Source of the DNA: Oscillospiraceae bacterium
GTDB taxonomy: Bacteria; Bacillota; Clostridia; Oscillospirales; Acutalibacteraceae
DNA length: 64,000 nt
NCBI GenBank assembly: GCA_015065865.1
Contig: SVPM01000002.1
Location: forward strand, 17,565 to 81,564
Direction of reading: 5' to 3'
This document shows, one piece after another, positions 1 through 7,621 of the stretch (positions within the stretch are counted from its first letter, which is position 1; each line of letters starts with the position of its first letter). The notes beneath the pieces are model-generated. The model made no database searches. It saw nothing but the letters and a program-made list of their open reading frames with translations, and had not been told where the DNA came from. The translations under genes were made by a program, and so were the position numbers.

Positions 1-1570
1 GCAGTTCCGCTTCCAGTTCTGCCAACACCTTTTCGGCATCCAAGCGCTGGAACAGCGGTTTTGCTTCGCCCACCGTGAAGGTGTCGGTAGTGCCGAAGGT
101 GAGAGTGTCGTAGGTCATCGTATCACGCGACACCTGCAATTGATCGAAGATCGCTTCGGCAGTCGCGGGCATAAACGGCGCCATCAAGATGGCAAGCACG
201 CGAATGCTTTCGAGCAGGTTGTAGAGCACCGCCGCAAGGCGCGGGCGGTCCTCTTCGTTTTTCGCGAGAACCCACGGGGCGGTTTCGTCAATATACTTGT
301 TGCAACGGCGTGCGAGGTTCATCAGCACGTCCGCCGCATCCGCGTTGTGATAGCAATCCATACGGGCGGCGAAATCCCGCGCGGTATCCGCCACCGCGGC
401 GTGCAGTTCTTCGTCCAGCGGCTCCACAGCCGTGGGACGTGCCACCGTGCCGCCGAAATACTTGTTGGTCATCGCGATCGAGCGGTTGACCAAGTTACCC
501 AGCGTGTTCGCAAGGTCGGTATTGAACTTTGCAATAAAGGATTCGTAAGTGATGGTGCCATCCTGTGCGAACGGGATCTCCGAAAGGAGGTAATACCGCA
601 CCGCGTCGGTGCCGAACCGTTCGGCCAGTTCGTCGGCATAGACCACGTTACCTTTGGATTTGCTCATCTTATCTTCGCCGAAGAGCAACCACGGGTGGCC
701 GAGCACCTGTTTCGGCAACGGCTCGCCCAGCGCCATCAGAATGATGGGCCAATAAATGGTGTGGAAGCGCACGATGTCTTTACCGATAACGTGCAGATCG
801 GCGGGCCAGAAACGGTCATAGAGTTCGCCGCAACCGTCGGGATGGTATCCCACACCGGTGATGTAGTTGGACAGTGCATCCAGCCACACATAGGTGACGT
901 GGCGCGGGTCAAACTCCACGGGGATACCCCAAGTGAAGGAGGAACGGGACACGCACAGGTCCGCCAGACCGGGTTTTAAGAAGTTGTTGATCATTTCGTG
1001 CTTGCGGGATTCGGGTTGGAAGAAATCGGGGTTCTCCTCGTAATACTGCAGCAAGCGGTCCTGATACTTCGACAGGCGCAGGAAATACGCCTCCTCTTTT
1101 GCATCGGTCACGGGGCGGCCGCAGTCGGGGCAACACCCGTCTTTGAGTTGCGAGGCGGTGAAAAAGGATTCGCACGGCACGCAGTATTTGCCCTCGTACT
1201 CGCTCTTATAGATATCGCCTTGGTCGTACAATTTCTTGAAGATGGCTTGGATTGCCTTTACGTGATCGTCATCGGTGGTGCGGATGAAACGGTCGTACGT
1301 CACGTTCAGCGAATCCCACACCGCTTTGATCTGCGCGGACATACCGTCCACGTATTCCTGCGGGGAAAGGCCCTGCTCACGAGCGGCGTCTTCGATCTTT
1401 TGGCCGTGTTCGTCCGAACCGGTCAGAAAATGTACGTCGTAGCCGCACAAGCGCTTGTAGCGCGCGATGGCATCCGCCAGCACGATGTCGTAGCAGTTGC
1501 CGCAGTGCGGTTTGTAGGATGCATAGGCGATAGCGGTGGTCAAATAAAATTTGGGTTTTTGAATATCCAC
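1..1570 (-). CDS. metG: Methionyl-tRNA synthetase (C-terminal part beyond the window)
   Basis: Class I aminoacyl-tRNA synthetase that charges tRNA-Met for initiation and elongation. The start is a GTG (1570-1568) behind a GGAG site; the protein opens MDIQKPKFYLTTAIAYAS. The HIGH signature appears as PHCGN near residue 20, a variant of the HIGN seen in one Firmicutes MetRS subgroup. A zinc knuckle with two CxxC pairs follows at about 147-165, then the KMSKSKGN loop near residue 300 and the helical anticodon domain. Only about 523 codons are present; the stop and any C-terminal tRNA-binding domain lie outside. A promoter sits just upstream. The family call is secure. Confidence 0.97.
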   Translation of the reverse strand, partial: MDIQKPKFYLTTAIAYASYKPHCGNCYDIVLADAIARYKRLCGYDVHFLTGSDEHGQKIEDAAREQGLSPQEYVDGMSAQIKAVWDSLNVTYDRFIRTTDDDHVKAIQAIFKKLYDQGDIYKSEYEGKYCVPCESFFTASQLKDGCCPDCGRPVTDAKEEAYFLRLSKYQDRLLQYYEENPDFFQPESRKHEMINNFLKPGLADLCVSRSSFTWGIPVEFDPRHVTYVWLDALSNYITGVGYHPDGCGELYDRFWPADLHVIGKDIVRFHTIYWPIILMALGEPLPKQVLGHPWLLFGEDKMSKSKGNVVYADELAERFGTDAVRYYLLSEIPFAQDGTITYESFIAKFNTDLANTLGNLVNRSIAMTNKYFGGTVARPTAVEPLDEELHAAVADTARDFAARMDCYHNADAADVLMNLARRCNKYIDETAPWVLAKNEEDRPRLAAVLYNLLESIRVLAILMAPFMPATAEAIFDQLQVSRDTMTYDTLTFGTTDTFTVGEAKPLFQRLDAEKVLAELEAEL

Positions 1571-1605
1571 GAATAAGTCTCCTAACTCTAAAACGTTCTT
1601 TTTGT

Positions 1606-1633
1606 ATTGTAACAGATTTTGTAAAAATTACAA
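1606..1633 (-). promoter_or_regulatory. Probable sigma-A promoter of metG
   Basis: Read on the minus strand: TTGTAA (1633-1628), 16 nt, TACAAT (1611-1606), about 35 nt upstream of the metG GTG. A -35/-10 pair at normal spacing in the short gap between the esterase gene and metG. Confidence 0.5.
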
Positions 1634-1658
1634 GTACCAGTTTTGTTCGGCAAAGGGA

Positions 1659-4600
1659 TCACTTTGCCGCGGGAAGTTTATCGATCTTCATAACGGCGTA
1701 TTGCAGGATGAGGCGTGCATCGGTGGAGTTCACCGCGCCGTTGCCGTCCACATCGGCACAGGCCAAGTCCAAGCCCTCCGCACGAATCTTTTGCACCGCA
1801 TATTGCAGTGTCAAACGGGCGTCGGTGGAGTTCACGACAGTATCGCCGTTCACGTCGCCGAGCAGGGCGGGGGAGGGCGGCAACGGTTCCAAGGCCGCGA
1901 TCGCGTTTTTAAGCGCCGCCGTTGCATCGGTCACGGCGAGCGGGGTGGCGAGAGGCGCCGCACTGTAGGTCGTATGCGCTTTTTCTAACATGATCTCCAG
2001 CCACGTTGCCGATTCGATGGTGTAGAGATCGGGGTCGATCATCTCGGCTTCCCGAATGGCCGCTAACAAGTCGTCAAACGAAGCGAGAACACCGGTCGCC
2101 GCGGCGTTGACGGCGGCATCCGTCACCGTCGGCGCGGTCAAGCCGAAGGAGAACCCATCGAAGAACAGGGTGCCCGTATCCTCGGCGACGCCGTGGAAGG
2201 TGACGCCGCTCACCGCATTCAGCAGGGCGGCGGGATTCTTTTGAACAACGCCCTTGAGTGTCAGTTGATCCAGTGCGAAGGTGTACACGTGAAACGCCGT
2301 GCCGCCTGCCGTGAGTGTCACCGTGTTGCCGCCGTCAACCGGCGGGACGTCGTAGGTCTTGCCGCCGCTCGTTAACGTCATCGAGAGTTCTACGGCAGTG
2401 GCGGAGGGGTTGAGCAGTTTGACCGACAGCGTTTTGTATTTGCCCCATTTCTGCGCGGTCTGCGGATAGGTGAGAATGAGAGATACGAGGAAATTGCGGT
2501 CAAACTCCACCCGCAGAGAGGCGATACCTTCTGCCTTGATGACGGTGTCGTAGGAGTAATCGCCGCTTTCCACGGCAAAGGAGGGGCGGTATCCGTATTT
2601 GTAGTCGGCCGTGTTGGTTTCATCGTATACCCATACGTCGCGGTCGGCGTACATCCAATCCTGCGCCGTGAAGCGGGTGCTGCTTTTGTCTTGGTTCGAA
2701 ACCGTGTCGTTCGGTTTTGCGGTGCGGAAGGGGGAGGCGGGAATGCCGTCCGCGTTCGCAAGGTTTGCCGCCTGTGCGAAGTCGTCAAACGCATACGTCA
2801 CGTGCTGCGGTTCGGCCACGTAGCGGTTCCACACCTTCACCGTGTCGGCATCCACGATCGCCGCTTCGGCGTTGACGTAGACACCGTCGCTCCCCGCGAC
2901 GGTGAAACCGTGCAGGTCGGCGGTGCCGTCGAGCGTTTTGAGCCCGTCACCCACACGATCAAAGGTGACGTATACGGCGCCGTCTTTCACTTCCTTCGAT
3001 GCGTATACGGGTGCGGTGTATTCCCCCTCGCCGCCGTATACCATATTGAGTGCCGCCAGCGCGTAGCGTTTGCCCGCCGGTGTCTTGATACGCGGGTGGA
3101 TCGGGTCGGAGGTGTTGGTGCCGAGCATATGCTCGAGCGGCAGGTCATACAGCGGGAGCATGGCGGTGGTGGCCGCATCGCACACCGCCCAGCCGCGCTC
3201 CATATTTTCGGAAAGATAACCGATGGTCGCTTTGCCGATACCGTAGTTATACGGCGAGATCTGTGCAAAGATGAGCGGCATATCCCCGTTGGGATATCCG
3301 AACACGTCGCCCCAGCTGTCTTTCAGAGCGACGAGTGCTTCATCATACATATGGGAATAACTGCTGTTGCTTTCGCCTTGGTGCCAGATGGTGCCTGCGA
3401 TATTCATCCCCTCGAGCGGTGCGATCTTCGCGTTGTACCACGTGGTCATAATGCCCGCGGTTTCGGGCCACCAGTCGGCATCGTAATATTTACCCAAGGA
3501 TTTGAGCGCGTTTTTGAGTTCGCCGTTTTGGTCGATCGCCTCGCGGGAAAGCCACGCTTCGATCACGGTGGCGCCCAGTGCGGCGTTGACGATACCCACC
3601 GGCACGTCCAACGTTTCTTGCAGTTCTTTTGCAAAGGCATAGGCGATGGAGGACACGTTGGAAAGCGCTGCTTTATCGTTGCCGCGGCACCAATAAGCGC
3701 CGCCCACGTCGCGTGACGGCGTAGCGGAGGTGCCGCCGTTTGCCCGCAACGGTTCACAGAACACCCGAACGGCGGTGTTGTCGGCGGCGTTCAAAATGTC
3801 GGCGGCGTGCATATCGCGTCCGATCCACAACTCCATATTGGACTGGCCGCACGCGATCCACAACTCGCCTACCAACACGTCCTGTATCGTCCAGTCGTGT
3901 TCTCCCGCGGTGACGTGAATGGTATAGGCGGTGTATCCGCCCTGCCGCGGTGCAAACGCCGCTTCCCAACGGCCGTCGGTGTTGATGGTGGTTTGCACCG
4001 TTTCAAGCAGGGAGTCGCCCTGATACAGTTCGGCGGTGACGGTGTCGCTCGCATCGCCGTATCCCCACAGGTTCATCGGCTTATTTTGCTGGAACAGCAT
4101 ACCGTCCGAAAACAGGGTGGGCAGTGTGGGGGCACCCGCTATATCCACCAGACGCACGTTGGTTACCGTGAACTGTAAGCGGTCGGTGAAATCGGAGGGC
4201 CAGTTGTTCATATAGATCCGCATATAGTTGATGGCGGAAAGATCGAGTTTGCCGCCCGTAGTGCCGAAGGAGGAGAGGGGGATGGCGTATTCATGGGTGC
4301 CTTCCTGCCAACGCAGTTGGTTGGTGCCGTAGTTGGCTTCGTTCACGTCGCAACGCCCCGACGAGGTGAGTTCGATCTGGCCACCGGCCAAAATCGGCGG
4401 GGTGAAATCTCCCGCGTTGGTGAGGTTTTGGAAGGTGATATCCATCAACAATACCAGCGTTGCGGGGTTGTGCTTGGAGGCGTCGATCGCAGGGAACGTC
4501 TTCTCCGCCACGACGGTGGGGGTGGCGGTGCCGTTACCTGTGACGGTGCGGTTTAAGGTAAAGGGGATGTTACCCACGAGATACTCCGTTTCCCACACCG

Positions 4601-5189
4601 TTTCTCCCGCTTTCACAGCAGGGCGAGAGGTATCCACCACGCACACGTCCGAAAGGCGCACGGTGTAGGTCGCGGTGGGGATGTTTGTAAACTCCATCCA
4701 CCAGAAATTGAGAATGTCGGTGGAAAAATCCCACGAAGAAAAGCCGGAACCGGTCGAGAAAGGCAACAGGATCTCGTTCCATTCGCCCGACACAAGGTTG
4801 CCGCCGTCTACCGTGCGGAGGCTGTAGATGTTCCACGTGAGCGATTTGGTGGGAGTTTGCAGGCTGTCGTAAAAATGGATCGTGTTACTGTGGTTGGAAA
4901 AAAGATCGGTGTTGGCGGGGTTTTGGCTGTCTTCAAAATAAAAGCGGAAAGACAGCGCCAAATGTTCCTCCGCAACCGACGAAAGGGAGATGTTTAATCC
5001 GTCTTTCCACGCATCGCCGTACTTCTTCCCGTCGGGAATGTAGTTAAACTGTTTCTTTTCGTGGATGGTGTACAGAACGTAGTTGTCCATAGGATCACGC
5101 TCCTCTGCCGAAACGGAGAATGTACCGCCGCATGCGGTGACGAACAAGGCCGCACAAAGCAGCACGGCCCATAGGCGCCGCCAAACCAT
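1659..5189 (-). CDS. Secreted sialate O-acetylesterase-like protein with C-terminal dockerin
   Basis: 1176-residue exported protein. A signal peptide ends near residue 30; a VTAC lipobox-like string at about 17-20 makes lipoprotein processing an alternative to cleavage after VSA. Two beta-rich carbohydrate-binding-like regions (about 35-340) precede an SGNH/SASA-type esterase domain (about 355-800) with the nucleophile block ACGQSNM, the GTIWHQGESN block and a late DPIHPR block fitting the Asp-His pair. A further beta domain, a helical FIVAR-like stretch and a type I dockerin (about 1110-1170, two DVNGD/DVDGN calcium loops each followed by STDARL) close the protein. The dockerin implies docking to a cohesin scaffold, none of which is in the window. 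Likely substrate is O-acetyl groups on glycans; the exact glycan is not determinable. Confidence 0.88.
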   Translation of the reverse strand: MVWRRLWAVLLCAALFVTACGGTFSVSAEERDPMDNYVLYTIHEKKQFNYIPDGKKYGDAWKDGLNISLSSVAEEHLALSFRFYFEDSQNPANTDLFSNHSNTIHFYDSLQTPTKSLTWNIYSLRTVDGGNLVSGEWNEILLPFSTGSGFSSWDFSTDILNFWWMEFTNIPTATYTVRLSDVCVVDTSRPAVKAGETVWETEYLVGNIPFTLNRTVTGNGTATPTVVAEKTFPAIDASKHNPATLVLLMDITFQNLTNAGDFTPPILAGGQIELTSSGRCDVNEANYGTNQLRWQEGTHEYAIPLSSFGTTGGKLDLSAINYMRIYMNNWPSDFTDRLQFTVTNVRLVDIAGAPTLPTLFSDGMLFQQNKPMNLWGYGDASDTVTAELYQGDSLLETVQTTINTDGRWEAAFAPRQGGYTAYTIHVTAGEHDWTIQDVLVGELWIACGQSNMELWIGRDMHAADILNAADNTAVRVFCEPLRANGGTSATPSRDVGGAYWCRGNDKAALSNVSSIAYAFAKELQETLDVPVGIVNAALGATVIEAWLSREAIDQNGELKNALKSLGKYYDADWWPETAGIMTTWYNAKIAPLEGMNIAGTIWHQGESNSSYSHMYDEALVALKDSWGDVFGYPNGDMPLIFAQISPYNYGIGKATIGYLSENMERGWAVCDAATTAMLPLYDLPLEHMLGTNTSDPIHPRIKTPAGKRYALAALNMVYGGEGEYTAPVYASKEVKDGAVYVTFDRVGDGLKTLDGTADLHGFTVAGSDGVYVNAEAAIVDADTVKVWNRYVAEPQHVTYAFDDFAQAANLANADGIPASPFRTAKPNDTVSNQDKSSTRFTAQDWMYADRDVWVYDETNTADYKYGYRPSFAVESGDYSYDTVIKAEGIASLRVEFDRNFLVSLILTYPQTAQKWGKYKTLSVKLLNPSATAVELSMTLTSGGKTYDVPPVDGGNTVTLTAGGTAFHVYTFALDQLTLKGVVQKNPAALLNAVSGVTFHGVAEDTGTLFFDGFSFGLTAPTVTDAAVNAAATGVLASFDDLLAAIREAEMIDPDLYTIESATWLEIMLEKAHTTYSAAPLATPLAVTDATAALKNAIAALEPLPPSPALLGDVNGDTVVNSTDARLTLQYAVQKIRAEGLDLACADVDGNGAVNSTDARLILQYAVMKIDKLPAAK

Positions 5190-5332
5190 AAAACCGCCTC
5201 CCTACAGTTATTTATATATAAAATAACACATTTATTCGGCGTTTGCAACACCCAATCGTGCAATTGCGAAAGGGCCGCAAAATTTTGGTAAAAAAAGACA
5301 AAATAAAATTTAAAATTTTTGCATCAAAAGGG

Positions 5333-5361
5333 TTGCAATTTTGAGAGAAAGTGGGTATAAT
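5333..5361 (+). promoter_or_regulatory. Sigma-A promoter of the mraZ division cluster
   Basis: TTGCAA (5333-5338), 17 nt, TATAAT (5356-5361): a near-consensus promoter about 105 nt before the mraZ start. The -10 directly abuts the first GTGGG-type MraZ box candidate. Confidence 0.75.
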
Positions 5362-5418
5362 GTTCCTATGGTGGGGAAAAGTGCATCAGAAACCCATCTT
5401 TGTGGAGGAAAGTGGAGG
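5351..5418 (+). promoter_or_regulatory. Candidate MraZ-binding repeats (autoregulation)
   Basis: GTGG-type boxes occur at 5351 (GTGGG), 5371 (GTGGGG), 5381 (GTGCAT, weak), 5402 (GTGGAGG) and 5412 (GTGGAGG). The last two pairs are each spaced exactly 10 bp. MraZ in other bacteria binds short G-rich repeats at about one helical turn in its own promoter, so a repressor array over and just downstream of the -10 fits. Binding itself is inference. Confidence 0.55.
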
Positions 5419-5465
5419 TTTTCCACCTTTTCAACACGTTTTCAACAATGAAAGGAGGGGATACA

Positions 5466-5894
5466 GTGACGAAAGGGTATTACGGACGGTATCAGCACAC
5501 GATCGATGCCAAAGGGCGCGTGTTCGTGCCGGTGAAATTCCGCGATAAACTGGGCAGCGGCTTCATTGCGGCGGCCGTGTTGGATCACTGTATCTCCCTG
5601 TACTCGTTCGAAGAATGGGACAAGTTGATGGAGGGTATCAACGCCCTGCCCGTTTCCAAAGCGCGCGACTTGCAGCGTGCGCTGTCCTCTAACGCGATCG
5701 ACGTGGAGGTGGATGCCCAAGGGCGCATCCTGCTGCCGAAACATCTGGTGGCATACGGTTACCTTGAAAAAGAGGTGACGGTCATCGGTGCCGGCAACCA
5801 CGCCGAAATTTGGAATGCCGCCCGTTTGGCTGAACGGGAGAGTGCCATGACCGACGAGGCGCTGGAAGAAAAGTTTGTGGAACTCGGATTCTGA
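5466..5894 (+). CDS. mraZ: Transcriptional regulator MraZ
   Basis: DNA-binding regulator of the division and cell wall cluster, 142 residues, made of two SpoVT/AbrB-type half domains. Each carries the expected DxxGR motif: DAKGRVFVPVKFRD near residue 14 and DAQGRILLP near residue 79. I chose the GTG at 5466 because AAAGGAGGGG lies 6-7 nt upstream and the protein then opens in the family manner (YGRYQHTIDAKGR); a longer frame would begin inside the operator region. It is the first gene of the cluster, 30 nt before rsmH, and the GTGG repeats upstream suggest autoregulation. Confidence 0.95.
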   Translation: MTKGYYGRYQHTIDAKGRVFVPVKFRDKLGSGFIAAAVLDHCISLYSFEEWDKLMEGINALPVSKARDLQRALSSNAIDVEVDAQGRILLPKHLVAYGYLEKEVTVIGAGNHAEIWNAARLAERESAMTDEALEEKFVELGF

Positions 5895-5924
5895 TCGAAC
5901 CGAAACGTTAAAGGAGGGCGCACC

Positions 5925-6869
5925 GTGCCGCAGGAAGTTTCGAGCTATCACCGTCCGGTGTTGCTGGACGAAACGTTGACGGCACTCGCCCCTCGACCCG
6001 ACGGAATATATCTGGACGGCACGGCCGGCGGCGGCGGTCACTCGTTTGCTATTGCCTCCCGTCTTACGACGGGGCGCCTGATCGCGCTGGATCAAGATCC
6101 GGATGCCGTTGCGGCGGCCTCGGCTCGCCTTGCGGGGCTTCCCGCCACGGTGGTACGGTCCAACTTTGCACAGATGGATGCCGTGCTGGCATCGCTGGAC
6201 ATCACGGCGGTAGACGGCATCTTGCTGGATATCGGCGTGTCCTCCCACCAGTTGGATACCGCCGAACGCGGGTTTTCCTATCATATGGATGCGCCGCTGG
6301 ATATGCGAATGAGCCAAAGCGGCACCACCGCCGCCGACTTGGTAAACACCCTGTCGGAAGCGGAACTGATGAAGATATTTTACGATTACGGTGAGGAAAA
6401 GTTTTCGCCCCGCATCGCCCGCGCGGTGGTGACGGCACGGCAGACGGCACCCATCCTCACCACCATACAACTGGCGGATATCATCCGCGATGCAGTTCCT
6501 GCCGCGGCACGGCGGGACGGACATCCCGCACGGCGGGTGTTCCAAGCACTGCGGATCGCGGTGAACGGCGAACTTGACCGTTTGTCCGAAGCGCTGGATA
6601 CCGCCTTTGATTGTTTGAAGGACGGCGGCCGCCTTGCGGTCATTACCTTCCATTCGTTGGAGGACCGCATCGTGAAACAGCGGTTCAACCAATGGCGGCA
6701 GGGATGCACCTGCCCGCGGGAGTTTCCCGTGTGCGTGTGCGGCAAAACGCCCGCCGCCGCGCCTGTCGGAAAGCCGTGGGAGGCTTCTGCCGCAGAATTA
6801 CAAGAAAATCCGCGTGCCCGCAGTGCCAAACTGCGGTGTATTGAACGCATACACGCGAAAAACGATTAA
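5925..6869 (+). CDS. rsmH: 16S rRNA (cytosine-1402-N4)-methyltransferase
   Basis: SAM-dependent enzyme that methylates N4 of C1402 in 16S rRNA; formerly mraW. 314 residues, normal length. It opens SSYHRPVLLDETL and shows the SAM loop DGTAGGGGHSFAI (about 31-43), DGILLDIGVSSHQLD (about 98-112), the RVFQALRIAVN block and the TFHSLEDRIVKQRF block near residue 246. Start is a GTG with AAAGGAGG 8 nt upstream. Position between mraZ and ftsL is the classical dcw order. Confidence 0.97.
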   Translation: MPQEVSSYHRPVLLDETLTALAPRPDGIYLDGTAGGGGHSFAIASRLTTGRLIALDQDPDAVAAASARLAGLPATVVRSNFAQMDAVLASLDITAVDGILLDIGVSSHQLDTAERGFSYHMDAPLDMRMSQSGTTAADLVNTLSEAELMKIFYDYGEEKFSPRIARAVVTARQTAPILTTIQLADIIRDAVPAAARRDGHPARRVFQALRIAVNGELDRLSEALDTAFDCLKDGGRLAVITFHSLEDRIVKQRFNQWRQGCTCPREFPVCVCGKTPAAAPVGKPWEASAAELQENPRARSAKLRCIERIHAKND

Positions 6870-6889
6870 AAGAAAGGACGGGATGAAGA

Positions 6890-7399
6890 ATGGCTATGCA
6901 AACGCCGGTGCACGGTACCGAAGCTTACGATCTGTCGCTGTTTGAAGAACGTCCCGCCCGTCTTAAGGTGGTAAAACCGAGCAAAAAGGTGCAAAAAGCA
7001 CAGCGCCGTGCGGCGCGCGTGCAATCCGTTGTGAACGTGGCGGTGGCGTTGTTGGTCACCACGGCGGTGTGTGCGGTGGTGGCGCTGATGATCTTTGACC
7101 GCGTGCAGATCACCGAGATCAACGATGAGATCATTCAAAAGCAGGAAACGCTGGATATTTTGGAAAGCGAAACCATTCGTTTGTCCAACGAACTGGCGGC
7201 ACAGACCTCGGCTGAGCAGGTGGATTCTTATGCCGCCGCCAACGGTATGCAGAAGATCGACAACTATCAGTTGCAGTACATCACGGTGGAAGCAGGCGAT
7301 AAGTTGGAGGTTACGAACAACGGCGAACGAGGCTTCTTTGAAACGGTGGCGGCCGGTATCGGCGATTTTTTCCACTGGATGAAATATTTGTTTGAATGA
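6890..7399 (+). CDS. ftsL: FtsL-like cell division protein
   Basis: Small bitopic division protein, 169 residues: basic cytoplasmic N-terminus of about 45 residues, one membrane span at about 46-70, then a leucine-zipper-like coiled coil (ITEINDEIIQKQETLDILESETIRLSNEL). FtsL joins FtsQ/DivIB and DivIC and recruits the FtsW-PBP synthase. Sequence conservation in this family is poor; the call rests on architecture and position between rsmH and the division PBP. The last 40 residues are less typical. Confidence 0.8.
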   Translation: MAMQTPVHGTEAYDLSLFEERPARLKVVKPSKKVQKAQRRAARVQSVVNVAVALLVTTAVCAVVALMIFDRVQITEINDEIIQKQETLDILESETIRLSNELAAQTSAEQVDSYAAANGMQKIDNYQLQYITVEAGDKLEVTNNGERGFFETVAAGIGDFFHWMKYLFE

Positions 7400-7621
7400 C
7401 GCGGTATGTGTGACCGTGTTGCGTAATATGCTGTTTAGGGTGAGCAGTCAAACCCGAACGCCGTTTCGGGAAGGCGGATGTTCGCTCATCCTTCGTTAAA
7501 ATACTCGCCAATACGTAAGGGGCTCGGCACTCTACGGTTTCGGCAAGGATCCTTTCGAGAGTTGAGAAGTTGAACCTCAACTCTCGTTTTGTACTTATAT
7601 ATTGCAGAAAGGGAGGTTTTC
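7400..7621 (+). ncRNA. Structured leader between ftsL and the PBP gene, unknown class
   Basis: A 222-nt gap in an otherwise tight cluster. It holds the perfect hairpin CCCGAA-CGCCGT-TTCGGG (7453-7470), a second hairpin GGATG/CATCC (7476-7491), a competing pairing GGGT/ACCC (7438-7455) that shares bases with the first hairpin, and an intrinsic terminator (7556-7590) 30 nt before the PBP start. I do not match it to a riboswitch or T-box class I know. A cis-acting attenuator or a small RNA processed from the operon would both fit. Confidence 0.45.
7556..7590 (+). terminator. Intrinsic terminator upstream of the PBP gene
   Basis: An 11-bp perfect stem CGAGAGTTGAG (7556-7566) / CTCAACTCTCG (7576-7586) with a 9-nt loop is followed by TTTTG. 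It lies inside the cluster, so it probably attenuates transcription into the PBP gene and does not end the operon. Confidence 0.7.

Noticed and set aside
7311..7580. An 89-codon minus-strand open frame over the ftsL-PBP gap
   Set aside because: No ribosome site and no recognisable domain; the DNA is better explained as a structured leader on the plus strand.
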